This document shows positions 15,826-24,121 of a stretch of DNA of 64,000 bases, piece after piece; within the stretch, counting starts at the first letter, position 1; every line of letters begins with the position of its first letter. A program made the translations under genes and the position numbers. The notes beneath the pieces are model-generated. The model was not told the DNA's origin. It worked only from the letters and a program-made list of their open reading frames with translations, and made no database searches. The stretch comes from Salinicoccus halitifaciens (lineage in GTDB: Bacteria > Bacillota > Bacilli > Staphylococcales > Salinicoccaceae): assembly GCF_021026095.1 (NCBI RefSeq), contig NZ_JAJNCU010000005.1, positions 124,001 through 188,000 on the forward strand. The letters run 5' to 3'.

Positions 15826-16671
15826 CTACTTCCTGAATATTTTTAACAGGCCGTCCAGGAAGCCGCCTTTATCACGTGAAGCATCATCTGACTTTTCTTT
15901 TTCCTCACTTGCCGGTTCATCGTCTGCATTCTCTCCTGAGCCGCCGGCACTGCTGTAATCACTCATATCGACATTCTTCCTGTCCGGGGTTTCACTAACT
16001 GAAGGTGCTCTTTTTTCATTGTTCTTGGCATCTTCAGCATCCGTGGCAGGAGATTCATTTGTATCGTCCATTGAAGCGTTCTTTTCTTCTTCCGAAACGT
16101 CACCTGAATCATCTTTATCTGCTGCATGAACGACTTCTTCCTGATCACTCTCATCAGGCGCTGAACCCGTATTGGAATCATCTTTGTAAGGTTCAGACAG
16201 TCCAGTGTTTTCCAGGGTGCTCGCATACCCTATGTAACGTTGTGCGTTATTCTCATCATAACGCTCGAGCCTTTCAACCAGGTTACGGATATTACGCTTT
16301 AATTCACGATTTTCCTCCTGGATATCATCCAGTCTTGAAATGACGTGGCTGAACATTTCCCTGACTTCATCATTATCATTTGCCGGCACCATTTTATGAG
16401 ATGCACCAGATATGATTTCATTGATTTCCCCCATGATTTCATCTGCAGCAGACTCAAGGGTATACCCCGGTTTCTTGGCTTTTTTAATCAATTCCCGGAG
16501 TATCAGAACATCATTTGCTGAAAACAGCCTCCTGTTATGCTCATCTTTTGCAACTTCATACTTTCTGTCTTCGAGGAGTCTGACGTACTTCCTCACATTC
16601 TGATCGGACAGTTCCACTAGTTCCGTAACCTGGGCCGTCGTATAATATACAGACTGATTGAGTTCTTTCAT
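15826..16671 (-). CDS. MerR-type HTH, coiled-coil and acidic-tail protein (RacA-like architecture)
   Basis: 281 residues with three parts. Residues 7 to about 75 are a MerR-like winged helix (YYTTAQVTELVELSDQNVRKYVRLLE, then NRRLFSANDVLILREL). Residues about 100-145 are a predicted coiled coil (SRLDDIQEENRELKRNIRNLVERL). Residues about 155-265 are highly acidic and low in complexity, rich in D, E, S and N, so probably disordered. The last 12 residues, GGFLDGLLKIFRK, form an amphipathic helix that could bind membrane. No ligand domain is seen. The order resembles RacA-type chromosome-anchoring proteins more than a classical MerR activator, but the acidic tail is unlike Bacillus RacA. GGAGG precedes the ATG. 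Function is inferred only. Confidence 0.75.
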   Translation of the reverse strand: MKELNQSVYYTTAQVTELVELSDQNVRKYVRLLEDRKYEVAKDEHNRRLFSANDVLILRELIKKAKKPGYTLESAADEIMGEINEIISGASHKMVPANDNDEVREMFSHVISRLDDIQEENRELKRNIRNLVERLERYDENNAQRYIGYASTLENTGLSEPYKDDSNTGSAPDESDQEEVVHAADKDDSGDVSEEEKNASMDDTNESPATDAEDAKNNEKRAPSVSETPDRKNVDMSDYSSAGGSGENADDEPASEEKEKSDDASRDKGGFLDGLLKIFRK

Positions 16672-17016
16672 TACATTACCTCCGCTTTAAACGTTAATAC
16701 TTATTATAACGGCATTACTGGATAATAACCATCCTTTAATCCATTATTTCTAAAAGTATCGCTATTATAACACATGTGCGACCGCCGTTATAAGTGATTA
16801 AGAACATTGATTTAAAGCCTTTTTAGGCGTTATTTCAACCATTCATGAAATATCATTTGAAAAATCATGCAGCATTCAAACCACTGCCCTCATAGCGTTA
16901 ATTATACTATAATTTTTCACTTTGATTGAAGTTGCCCCCTTCACCTTATTGACTTTAAATCGAATTATTTATAACATTGATTCCAATCTTCAAATTTCAG
17001 AATCCGGAGGTATTTA
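16672..17016. other. 345-bp intergenic region with spaced inverted repeat
   Basis: No gene is visible. TAATACTTATTATAACGGC (16695-16713) has a near-inverted partner GCCGTTATAAGTGATTA (16784-16800), and related GTTATAA/GCGTTA words occur nearby. For metI the best promoter is TTGACT (16949) with TAACAT (16972) at 17-base spacing. The repeats lie just upstream of the MerR-like gene and could be its own operator. Confidence 0.45.
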
Positions 17017-18108
17017 ATGGATACTATACTTTCCCAATTATCATTAGTGAATGATCATACCGGTGCCACCTCGAACCCGATATATCTTGCCACAGCGTAT
17101 CAGCACCCGGCGCTCGGCGAATCGACAGGGTTTGATTACACACGTACAAAAAACCCGACAAGGAGCCAGTTTGAAGAGGCTTTCGCCAAATTGGAAGGCG
17201 GCAGCCATTCTCTTGCCACTTCGAGTGGCATGGCAGCAGTGCAGCTGGTGTGCAACTTGTTCAGGCCCGGGGACGAAATCCTTGTGAGCTTCGATTTATA
17301 CGGGGGTACGTTCAGGCTGTTTGATTTCTATACAGAACAGTATAATATAGCTTTCAAATATGTCGACTTCAACAAGCTTGAAGACGTCAAGGCGCATATG
17401 AGTGAAAATACAAAAGCCTTCTTCATAGAGCCGATAACAAACCCTTCCATGATCAGAGCGCCTCTGGAAGAATTGATTGATATTGCAAAAAACAATGGTA
17501 TTTTAAGCATTATAGATAATACTTTCCTGACACCTTACCTCTTGCGCCCCCTTGAAATGGGTGCTGATATCGTGCTGCATTCCGCTACAAAGTATATCGG
17601 TGGCCATAACGATGTATTGGGTGGCGTTGTAACGGTAAACGATGAATCTTTGGCTGACAAGCTTGCAGCTTTCCATAATATGATTGGGGCAACATTATCC
17701 CCGATCGACAGTTACCTCTTGATCAGAGGTTTAAAAACCCTGCATTTGAGGATTGAACGCGCCCAGGAAAATGCAAGAGCCCTTGCAGATCATTTCAGTG
17801 ACCATACAGCTGTCAGTGAAGTACTTTATTCCGGGTATACAGGAATGCTCAGCCTCAGGCTGAAAAAGAACTATGATGTCGGCAGGCTTCTGGAAAATGT
17901 CAAATTATGCACATTTGCTGAGAGTCTTGGGGGGACGGAGACTTTCATCACATTCCCCATTACCCAGACGCATGCAGACATGCCGGCTGAGGCTCTGGAT
18001 GCAAGAGGCATCGACCGGCACCTGATACGGCTGTCCGTCGGGACAGAATCGTATGAAGACATCAGGGACGACCTCGATAATGCACTGGCTGAAAGCATAA
18101 ATGATTGA
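17017..18108 (+). CDS. metI: Cystathionine gamma-synthase / O-acetylhomoserine thiolyase MetI
   Basis: PLP enzyme that uses an activated homoserine with cysteine (to cystathionine) or sulfide (to homocysteine). It matches staphylococcal MetI closely: HPALGESTGFDYTRTKNPTR, FDLYGGTFRLFDF, and the PLP lysine at about 192 in LHSATKYIGGHNDV, followed by HNMIGATLSP and SLGGTETFITFP. At 363 residues it is full length. In S. aureus metI leads the metICFE operon under a T-box; here it stands alone, with no T-box or S-box in the upstream 345 bases and no metC, metF or metE after it. It is therefore regulated apart from metY-metA. Confidence 0.92.
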   Translation: MDTILSQLSLVNDHTGATSNPIYLATAYQHPALGESTGFDYTRTKNPTRSQFEEAFAKLEGGSHSLATSSGMAAVQLVCNLFRPGDEILVSFDLYGGTFRLFDFYTEQYNIAFKYVDFNKLEDVKAHMSENTKAFFIEPITNPSMIRAPLEELIDIAKNNGILSIIDNTFLTPYLLRPLEMGADIVLHSATKYIGGHNDVLGGVVTVNDESLADKLAAFHNMIGATLSPIDSYLLIRGLKTLHLRIERAQENARALADHFSDHTAVSEVLYSGYTGMLSLRLKKNYDVGRLLENVKLCTFAESLGGTETFITFPITQTHADMPAEALDARGIDRHLIRLSVGTESYEDIRDDLDNALAESIND

Positions 18109-18115
18109 ATGCATA

Positions 18116-18150
18116 AAAAAAGAAGCGGTTCATATGAACCGCTTCTTTTT
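18116..18150. terminator. Bidirectional terminator, metI / mqo
   Basis: AAAAAGAAGCGGTTCAT pairs with ATGAACCGCTTCTTTTT, a near-perfect palindrome. The mqo stop lies at its right edge. Confidence 0.9.
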
Positions 18151-19657
18151 AACTCAACAAGACACTGTCTTCATCGGAATAGAGCTTCAACAACTTGGAA
18201 GTATGCTCATGTATCTCCTGAAATTTTTCAGGGTGCTCCGATAACTTGATGCCGTATGAAGGAATCATCTCTTTGATTTTATCTTCCCAGCTTCTGTAAT
18301 CTTCAGGGAAACAACGCTTCAGTATGTCCAGCATCACTTCCACCGATACGGATGCACCCGGGGAGGCGCCAAGGAGTGCAGCTACAGTGCCATCTGATGA
18401 CGTTATAACCTCGGTACCGAACTGCAGTGTCCCCTTCCCTTTCTCATCTGTATCCTTTATCACCTGTACACGCTGACCGGCTACGGTCAGTTCCCAGTCT
18501 TCATCTTTCGCACTTGGTATGAACTCCCTCAGTTCTTCCATGCGTGCTTCATTGGAAAGCAGCACCTGCTGTATGAGGTATTTGGTCAATCCAAGTTCTT
18601 TTGCGCCGGCTGAGAGCATCGTGAGCACATTATAGGGCTTCACAGAGTTAATAAGGTCAAAGTAGGAACCTGTCTTAAGAAACTTCGGAGAAAAACCGGC
18701 GAACGGTCCGAATAAAAGACTTTTTTCTCCGTCTATATATCGTGTATCCAGATGCGGCACCGACATAGGAGGCGCACCGATCTTCGCTTTTCCGTATACT
18801 TTGGCATTATGCTTGTTGACGATCTCTTCATCCCTGCATACAAGGAACATGCCGCTCACCGGGAAACCTCCGATATTTTTGGATTCCTCTATGCCCGTCT
18901 TCTGAAGCAGCGGCAGACTGTTACCGCCCGCACCGATGAATACGAAATCGCTGATATGGAATTCTTTCTGGCCGGTCTCCAGATCTTCCACTTCCACCTG
19001 CCATCTGCCGTCATCCCTCTGTTTAAAGTTTTCGACACTGTGGTTGTAGTGGACCTCGGCACCTTCCTCTTCCATGAGAGAGATCAGTTTGCGTGATAAG
19101 GCACCGAAGTTGACGTCTGTCCCCGTATCAATCTTCGTTGCAGCAATTTCCTGTCCCGGTACACGGTCTTCCATCATCAACGGCAGCCACTCTTCCAGAG
19201 TTTCATAATCATCTGCAAACTCCATGCCTTCAAATAACGGATTCTTTGAGAGGCTTTCAACCCGCTTTTTCAGGAACTCCACATTTTTCCGGCCTTCCAC
19301 AAAGCTTAAATGCGGAACCAGTTTTATGAAGTTTTCAGGTGTTTCCAGTATCCCCTGTTCTACAAGGAATGCCCAGTATTGCTTCGATATCTGGTACTGT
19401 TCATTAATTTTCACAGCCTTGCTTATATCGAGTGATCCGTCCGCCATCTCGGGTGTGTAGTTCATCTCGCATAAGGCGGAATGCCCTGTCCCTGCATTAT
19501 TCCATGCATCCGAGCTTTCCTGCCCCGGGCTGTCCAATCTTTCAAAAACCTTGATCTTCCAATCAGGATTTAACTGTTTGATCATGGTGCCGAGCGTCGC
19601 GCTCATGATGCCGCTGCCGATTAAGATGATCTCTTTTTTATCATTTGAATGACTCAT
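18149..19657 (-). CDS. mqo: Malate:quinone oxidoreductase
   Basis: Peripheral membrane flavoprotein that oxidises malate to oxaloacetate and passes electrons to menaquinone; a TCA-cycle step. The FAD-binding motif [17 protein letters not shown] is near the N-terminus, followed by [26 protein letters not shown], a hallmark of Mqo. Near the C-terminus [16 protein letters not shown] is also diagnostic. About 502 residues is the normal length. The frame extends to 19702, but the protein alignment of the family begins near MSHSNDKKE (19657), which has AAAGGAG some 13 bases upstream, slightly long. It is a single gene between terminators. Confidence 0.94.
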   Translation of the reverse strand: MSHSNDKKEIILIGSGIMSATLGTMIKQLNPDWKIKVFERLDSPGQESSDAWNNAGTGHSALCEMNYTPEMADGSLDISKAVKINEQYQISKQYWAFLVEQGILETPENFIKLVPHLSFVEGRKNVEFLKKRVESLSKNPLFEGMEFADDYETLEEWLPLMMEDRVPGQEIAATKIDTGTDVNFGALSRKLISLMEEEGAEVHYNHSVENFKQRDDGRWQVEVEDLETGQKEFHISDFVFIGAGGNSLPLLQKTGIEESKNIGGFPVSGMFLVCRDEEIVNKHNAKVYGKAKIGAPPMSVPHLDTRYIDGEKSLLFGPFAGFSPKFLKTGSYFDLINSVKPYNVLTMLSAGAKELGLTKYLIQQVLLSNEARMEELREFIPSAKDEDWELTVAGQRVQVIKDTDEKGKGTLQFGTEVITSSDGTVAALLGASPGASVSVEVMLDILKRCFPEDYRSWEDKIKEMIPSYGIKLSEHPEKFQEIHEHTSKLLKLYSDEDSVLLS

Positions 19658-19829
19658 AACTGTTCGAGCTCTCCTTTTGAATACTTTGACACTTTCCGAC
19701 ATAAAAATGACAGAAGGTCGTATTTTTAGAATCTTTTATCATTAATACATTATACTCCTTTTGCCTGAATGAATAAAGGGTTTTCATACGATCAGGTTAT
19801 ACAGATTATCCAATGTGACATACTAATTA

Positions 19830-19855
19830 AAAAAGAGTCCCTGCAGGGACTCTTT
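19830..19855 (-). terminator. Terminator after the PH-like gene
   Basis: AAAAGAGTCCCTG and CAGGGACTCTTTT form a perfect palindrome immediately after the stop of the minus-strand gene. Confidence 0.88.
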
Positions 19856-19858
19856 TAA

Positions 19859-20188
19859 TCAGTTTAATTTTTCATCAACGAACTGGACAAATTCATCTCT
19901 GTCGCCTTTAGTGATATTAACCATCGCCATCTTGCCCATGCCCTGCGGGAATTCGAGGAATAAAGCATCCCTTTCCACGAAGACACTGACGATGTCCTGA
20001 TAGCTGAATACACGCTTGTATGGTTCGCCGTTCATATCCACGCTCATAATAAGACGTTCACTTGTTGTGATATAGGCACCTTCAAACTCCGTCTGCTCTC
20101 CGACCTTGTACAATAAAGTGCCCTGAAGTGCAGGTCCGAGCTTTTCAGTCGGATATAATTCATATTCGTCAATCGTTGTCAAATCCAT
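19859..20188 (-). CDS. Small protein resembling a bacterial PH-like (YokE-type) domain
   Basis: The 109-residue protein is soluble and mostly beta-strand: LQGTLLYKVGEQTEFEGAYITTSERLIMSVDMNGEPYKRVFSYQDIVSVFVERDALFLEF, with a final helix (RDEFVQFVDEKLN). The order of strands, a TTSERLIM segment and the closing helix is what bacterial PH-like domains show. AAGGAGTG precedes the ATG. It follows the HAD phosphatase by 13 bases and is probably cotranscribed with it. I cannot name a ligand or process. The fold call is by pattern only. Confidence 0.65.
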   Translation of the reverse strand: MDLTTIDEYELYPTEKLGPALQGTLLYKVGEQTEFEGAYITTSERLIMSVDMNGEPYKRVFSYQDIVSVFVERDALFLEFPQGMGKMAMVNITKGDRDEFVQFVDEKLN

Positions 20189-20201
20189 TATTAAACACTC
20201 C

Positions 20202-20870
20202 TTAATTGTATATTTGCCAATTTTTTTCTGTTGCTACTTTCAACAGCTTTTCATCCGGCTCCACGACAACCGGATTACCCACCAATTCCAGCATCTTTAT
20301 ATCCGAATAACTGTCACTGAAGGCCATGCTGTTCTTCCAGTCGACGTTCACCTTACTGTCTTTGAAATGGTTCATGAGCATTTCGACTTTCTTATCCGAA
20401 TGCAGTCTGCTGAAGCGTTTCTTATGATCAAGTTTTCCATTCGTGTAATGGATGACCGAGCCGAATATATGATCGACATGCTCCGATTTGAACACACCTT
20501 CCAGCAACGGCATAAATGCACCGGACACTAAAACGATATAATAGTTCTCCTGCTTCAGCTTCCGCAGCCGGCCGACAAGATCAGGGCGCAGGTCAGCTGC
20601 CATCGTTTCTGCAATCTCATGGAAAAACCTCTCTATTTCCTGTTGGTTCATTCCTTTGAATGCCTGGATATATTTTTCCAATGCTTTGTTCTGCATTGTC
20701 AGTTTAGGCACAAGCTTCATCTTGTAGCCGATATAAATGGGAGCGAAGTCTCTGAAAAATTTCTTATAGATATTTTTATAGTCAGGATGGCCTTTAATCT
20801 TATCAATCAGAATATCAAATGTTTCATCCGGGTACAGTGTACCGTCAAAATCAAACAGTGCAACTTTCAT
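20202..20870 (-). CDS. HAD-superfamily IB phosphatase
   Basis: Small-molecule phosphatase of the SerB-like HAD IB subfamily, 222 residues. Motif I is DFDGTLYPDE (residues 7-16, nucleophile Asp7 and acid Asp9), motif II is VLVSGAF with Ser near 117, and motif III/IV is FSDSYSDIKML near 185, the last supplying Mg2+ ligands. The helical cap (residues 20-90) is typical. It could act on phosphoserine-like or glycerophosphate-like substrates; staphylococcal relatives are uncharacterised. It is cotranscribed with the PH-like gene 13 bases downstream and divergent from ytoQ. Confidence 0.85.
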   Translation of the reverse strand: MKVALFDFDGTLYPDETFDILIDKIKGHPDYKNIYKKFFRDFAPIYIGYKMKLVPKLTMQNKALEKYIQAFKGMNQQEIERFFHEIAETMAADLRPDLVGRLRKLKQENYYIVLVSGAFMPLLEGVFKSEHVDHIFGSVIHYTNGKLDHKKRFSRLHSDKKVEMLMNHFKDSKVNVDWKNSMAFSDSYSDIKMLELVGNPVVVEPDEKLLKVATEKNWQIYN

Positions 20871-20966
20871 TATGCCACATCCTTATCAAACGATTCATTT
20901 CAATTCATATGTTACCATAATTATAGTAGAGTATGTATAACATGAGTTTTAAGGAGGAAATGATTG

Positions 20967-21407
20967 ATGGAGTTTACAGTTTATCTCGCAGGGCAGATTC
21001 ATGATGACTGGCGCGGGGAAGTTATTCAGAAATCAAAAGAAAAAGGCCTCAAATTGAATTTCGTGGGTCCGCAGACCGATCATGACCTGTCGGACAATAT
21101 CGGTGAAAACATACTTGGTGAACAGCCCGGTTCCTACTACAAAGATGATGCCGCATCCAGCATCAACAATTTCAGAACAAGTGTCCTGATGAATAAGGCA
21201 GACTTCGTCATTGCATTATATGGTGAGAAATATAAGCAATGGAACACGACGATGGACGCAACTACAGCTATAAACCTTGGAAAGCCGCTGATCATCATCA
21301 GACCTGAAAGCGCAATCCATGCGCTGAAGGAATTATCCAACAAAGCGGATGTCACGGTGGAGACCGTGGACCAGGCGATCGAAGTCATCAATTATATTTA
21401 CAAATAA
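20967..21407 (+). CDS. ytoQ: YtoQ family protein
   Basis: Member of a conserved Firmicute family of unknown role, 146 residues. The fold resembles nucleoside 2-deoxyribosyltransferases: VYLAGQIHDDWR at the N-terminus, FVGPQTDHDLSDNIGENILGEQPG, NFRTSVLMNKADFVIALYGEKYKQWNTTMDATTAINLGKPLIIIRPE. That overall pattern hints at nucleotide or sugar binding, but no activity is known. AAGGAGGAAATGATTG precedes ATG 20967, so the TTG three bases earlier is not needed. It ends at a 14-bp-stem terminator. Confidence 0.85.
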   Translation: MEFTVYLAGQIHDDWRGEVIQKSKEKGLKLNFVGPQTDHDLSDNIGENILGEQPGSYYKDDAASSINNFRTSVLMNKADFVIALYGEKYKQWNTTMDATTAINLGKPLIIIRPESAIHALKELSNKADVTVETVDQAIEVINYIYK

Positions 21408-21410
21408 TCA

Positions 21411-21453
21411 AAACATGCTGATGTTTCACGGGAAACATCAGCATGTTTTTTTT
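21411..21453 (+). terminator. Terminator after ytoQ
   Basis: AAACATGCTGATGTTTC pairs with GAAACATCAGCATGTTT and is followed by a long T-run. Confidence 0.92.
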
Positions 21454-21555
21454 AATGGAGGCAGTATTTCATAGATGATACATGAGCATTACAGCCAAAG
21501 TTCTTGAGGGCCTGAAGCCTTGATATCATGCATTTACCGACTGTAATGCATACCA

Positions 21556-22029
21556 TTATAAAACTTTTTCTATATCCTCTTCGATGCTTTCCGGCTTGGT
21601 CTTAGGTGAGAACCGCTCCACCACTTCCCCATTTTTATCCACCAGGAATTTAGTGAAGTTCCATTTTATATTATCTGTAAACAACCCTTTTTTGGAAGAC
21701 TTCAAATAATCATAGAGCGGGTGTGCATCCTCTCCGTTGACATCTATCTTTTCATGTATCGGAAACGTCACTCCGTAGTTCAGCCTGCAGCTTTCTTCAG
21801 CCTCTTCAGCACTGCCCGGTTCCTGATTACCGAACTGGTTGCTTGGGAAACCAAGAACGACGAGGCCATCCTCTTTATGATCCTGGTACAGTTTCTCAAG
21901 ACCGTCGAACTGGCCTGCAAAACCGCATTTGCTTGCTGTATTGACGATCAGCATGGGCCGTCCCTTATATTCCTCAAGCTTATAAGTGGTGCCATCCGTC
22001 TTTTTAACCTCGATATCATATATCGACAT
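21556..22029 (-). CDS. Glutathione peroxidase-type thiol peroxidase
   Basis: Reduces hydrogen peroxide and organic hydroperoxides, in Firmicutes most likely with thioredoxin or bacillithiol rather than glutathione. The peroxidatic cysteine is residue 35 in [11 protein letters not shown]; the partner residues are in [14 protein letters not shown] (Gln) and [10 protein letters not shown] (Trp and Asn). At about 157 residues it has the usual short bacterial Gpx length. A GTG at 22038 also opens the frame, but GAGGAGTGAT fits ATG 22029 best. It is a single gene. Confidence 0.92.
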   Translation of the reverse strand: MSIYDIEVKKTDGTTYKLEEYKGRPMLIVNTASKCGFAGQFDGLEKLYQDHKEDGLVVLGFPSNQFGNQEPGSAEEAEESCRLNYGVTFPIHEKIDVNGEDAHPLYDYLKSSKKGLFTDNIKWNFTKFLVDKNGEVVERFSPKTKPESIEEDIEKVL

Positions 22030-22106
22030 ACATATCACTCCTCGAAAATATTATATCAGCTTCAATTTCAATATAATATCATTTAGCTTCCGGCGGCCTG
22101 CATAAA

Positions 22107-22142
22107 AAAGAAGCATACAGGCCAAATACCTGTATGCTTCCA
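22107..22142 (-). terminator. Terminator after the PTS IIC gene
   Basis: GAAGCATACAGG pairs with CCTGTATGCTTC; on the minus strand it is followed by TTTTTTATG. Confidence 0.9.
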
Positions 22143-22154
22143 ATCATTGACTCA

Positions 22155-23261
22155 TTAATATTTCTTCGCTGACTTGGCACTTGCAAAGCTCTGATCCGCC
22201 GGCAGGACTTCACTGTTTTTGATAGGGAAGTTCCTGAAAGCATAGCTTCCGGCAAGGCCCACCAGGAAACAGATGACGGCACAGATAGCTGCATAGAGCA
22301 GTACCTGGCCTGCAGGGTTGAATCCGAACATCACGAGCAGTCCAGGTGTAGGGGCTGCTGTTCCGGGCGCATTATTAATCATGCCGGAATATGCGATGAT
22401 AATCCCGCTCAAGGCACCGCCGACAAAGTTCGTCGTATAAATCGGTATCGGGTTTGACGTGACCAGATCGGCCTTCGATAATGGTTCAATCGCAATTGAA
22501 ATGACCGATTTCAGTTCCCCGATCTTAAGCTTGTGGAGCAATGTACTGTTCATGAAAGCTGAACCGAATGCGGATAAAGCGGCAACTGCCATCGGTGCAC
22601 CCGTCAGGCCGAGCATTGCTGTCAATGCCATGGAACTGAGTGGTGATGTACCAACGACCGTCACTATTCCGCCGAGCATGAGTCCCATGATCAACGGGCT
22701 TGCATCCATGGCAAGTTCAATGATCGCACCAATCCTCAGCAATGATCCGTCAACAAGCGGTGTGATCAGCTGGCCGAACCATCTTGCCAGTGGTACAGCA
22801 AAAAGGATGACCAGAATAAAATCCATTCCGAGAGATACTTTCTCCTGTAAGAATTTTATAAGAAACGCAACCAGGTAGGCTGCAAATAATGCAGGTATCA
22901 GGCCGATTTCCCCGAAAGCGACTGCAAGTATTGCAGAGTTCTGAGGATTTACGCCCATTTTCAAACCGACAAGCATGGCGACGATGACGCCTGCCAATGT
23001 TCCGGCGACCGTACCCGTCTCCTTAAAGAAATCCAATGCAAAAATGTCACCTATCACATATCCTTGAAGCGCTTCCACCAGGAACGTCGCAATTGCAGCT
23101 GCAGCCAAAGCGCTCATCACTTCGCTGCCGTATGGCGCATAATATGTAAACAGGCTGAAAAACACCAAAATCAACAGTAAAAGTCCTATACCTATTAACT
23201 GATCGATTATAAACTCCTCCAAACTTTTTATAAAAAGGCTTTCATTAATGTGAAATTTCAA
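22155..23261 (-). CDS. PTS EIIC-like membrane transporter (PTS_EIIC_2 family)
   Basis: Polytopic membrane protein related to a stand-alone PTS IIC family found in Staphylococcus. It has about eight to ten hydrophobic segments and the family motifs GGIVTVVGTSPLSSMALTAMLGL and LSKADLVTSNPIPIYTTNFVGGALSG, plus IINNAPGTAAPTPGLL. No IIA or IIB gene is nearby, so a PTS role is unproven. The start is unclear: the frame opens with TTG 23261, but the strong ribosome site GGAGGAG (23220-23214) lies inside it and is followed at the right distance only by ATC 23207 or ATA 23210. The family N-terminus fits a start there. Confidence 0.8.
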   Translation of the reverse strand: MKFHINESLFIKSLEEFIIDQLIGIGLLLLILVFFSLFTYYAPYGSEVMSALAAAAIATFLVEALQGYVIGDIFALDFFKETGTVAGTLAGVIVAMLVGLKMGVNPQNSAILAVAFGEIGLIPALFAAYLVAFLIKFLQEKVSLGMDFILVILFAVPLARWFGQLITPLVDGSLLRIGAIIELAMDASPLIMGLMLGGIVTVVGTSPLSSMALTAMLGLTGAPMAVAALSAFGSAFMNSTLLHKLKIGELKSVISIAIEPLSKADLVTSNPIPIYTTNFVGGALSGIIIAYSGMINNAPGTAAPTPGLLVMFGFNPAGQVLLYAAICAVICFLVGLAGSYAFRNFPIKNSEVLPADQSFASAKSAKKY

Positions 23262-23576
23262 ACTTCAATGTGAAAGTTCAATCAATGAAAGTTATTCAAT
23301 ATGTACCATTATAGTTAGTTGGTTCAATTATCACAAACCAAAAATTGGGAAAATAACTGAAATAATGGTGATATTACACCGTTTTTAGTGAAAAACAACA
23401 CATTTGCCATACTTTTATTATAATTGTGTAAAGTATACATGCGACCTTCTGACATTCTGCAGATTCTCTGCATTCGAAGTTTGATAATGAGTATTTAAAA
23501 TTATATCATGTTAATATAAATTATCAGTGCCGATATCGGGTATGGGTAATTAACACATTCAATAGGAGGTTTCATT
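23262..23576. other. 315-bp intergenic region, AT-rich
   Basis: No gene or RNA family is recognised. Near the PTS IIC gene there are short direct repeats (GTGAAATTTCAAACTTCAATGTGAAAGTTC; then AATCAATGAAAGTTATTC). The rest is AT-rich promoter-like DNA between the divergent PTS IIC and DoxX-like genes. A GGGTATGGGTAAT stretch at about 23538 resembles part of a sigma-B -10 but has no matching -35. Confidence 0.35.
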
Positions 23577-23924
23577 ATGCTTCGTCACGTAGTCAACTTT
23601 TACGTCGGAAAGAACATGTTTGATAACGGGCTTCAGAAAATCCAGAATGATGGTGAACTCGGGGAGGATTTTGAAGAAAAGTTCAATGTCGACAGCACGC
23701 AGATGAAAGCCGCAGGTTACTTTGAGGCCATCGGCGGTGCACTGCTGTTCTTTACATTATTCAGCAAGACACTTGTAAGAATCGGAATCATAATGATGAA
23801 CATTGTACTCGGGGCAGCGATATTCAAGCATTATAAATCAGGTGACAGCTTTGAGGAAACGAAAGGTGCACTTAAGTTCTTCAGCCTGAACACTTTAAGC
23901 TTCCTTGAGACTTTCCGCAAATAA
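23577..23924 (+). CDS. Small membrane protein, DoxX-like
   Basis: 115 residues with two to three hydrophobic helices in the centre (AAGYFEAIGGALLFFTLF, then LVRIGIIMMNIVLGAAIF) and a soluble N-terminal part. The helix content and the GYFEAIGGALLFF stretch resemble DoxX/DoxD-like proteins, but it is short. AATAGGAGGTTTCATT precedes the ATG, an excellent start. It is a single gene ended by a hairpin at 23930-23964. Function unknown. Confidence 0.65.
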   Translation: MLRHVVNFYVGKNMFDNGLQKIQNDGELGEDFEEKFNVDSTQMKAAGYFEAIGGALLFFTLFSKTLVRIGIIMMNIVLGAAIFKHYKSGDSFEETKGALKFFSLNTLSFLETFRK

Positions 23925-23929
23925 GAGGC

Positions 23930-23964
23930 AAGCCGTGGCATCAATTGCCATGGCTTTTATTTTG
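23930..23964 (+). terminator. Terminator after the DoxX-like gene
   Basis: AAGCCGTGGCA pairs with TGCCATGGCTT (one G-U) and is followed by TTATTTTG. Confidence 0.75.
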
Positions 23965-24121
23965 CCTTAAATCATCACCTTCCAGTTTATCCACCTGTCA
24001 GGCGGGATAAAGTACAAGTGACTGTATGATACGGAACACCTTCCGGGATATTGAGAACCCGGGTTTTATTGAATGACTTTTACCGGGATTCGAAGTACAG
24101 TATTATAAATGAGGTGATGAA

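Noticed and set aside
24063-24090. Sigma-B promoter before the GIY-YIG-like gene
   Set aside because: GTTTTA and GGGATT are 16 bases apart and both deviate from GTTTAA/GGGTAT; too weak to claim.
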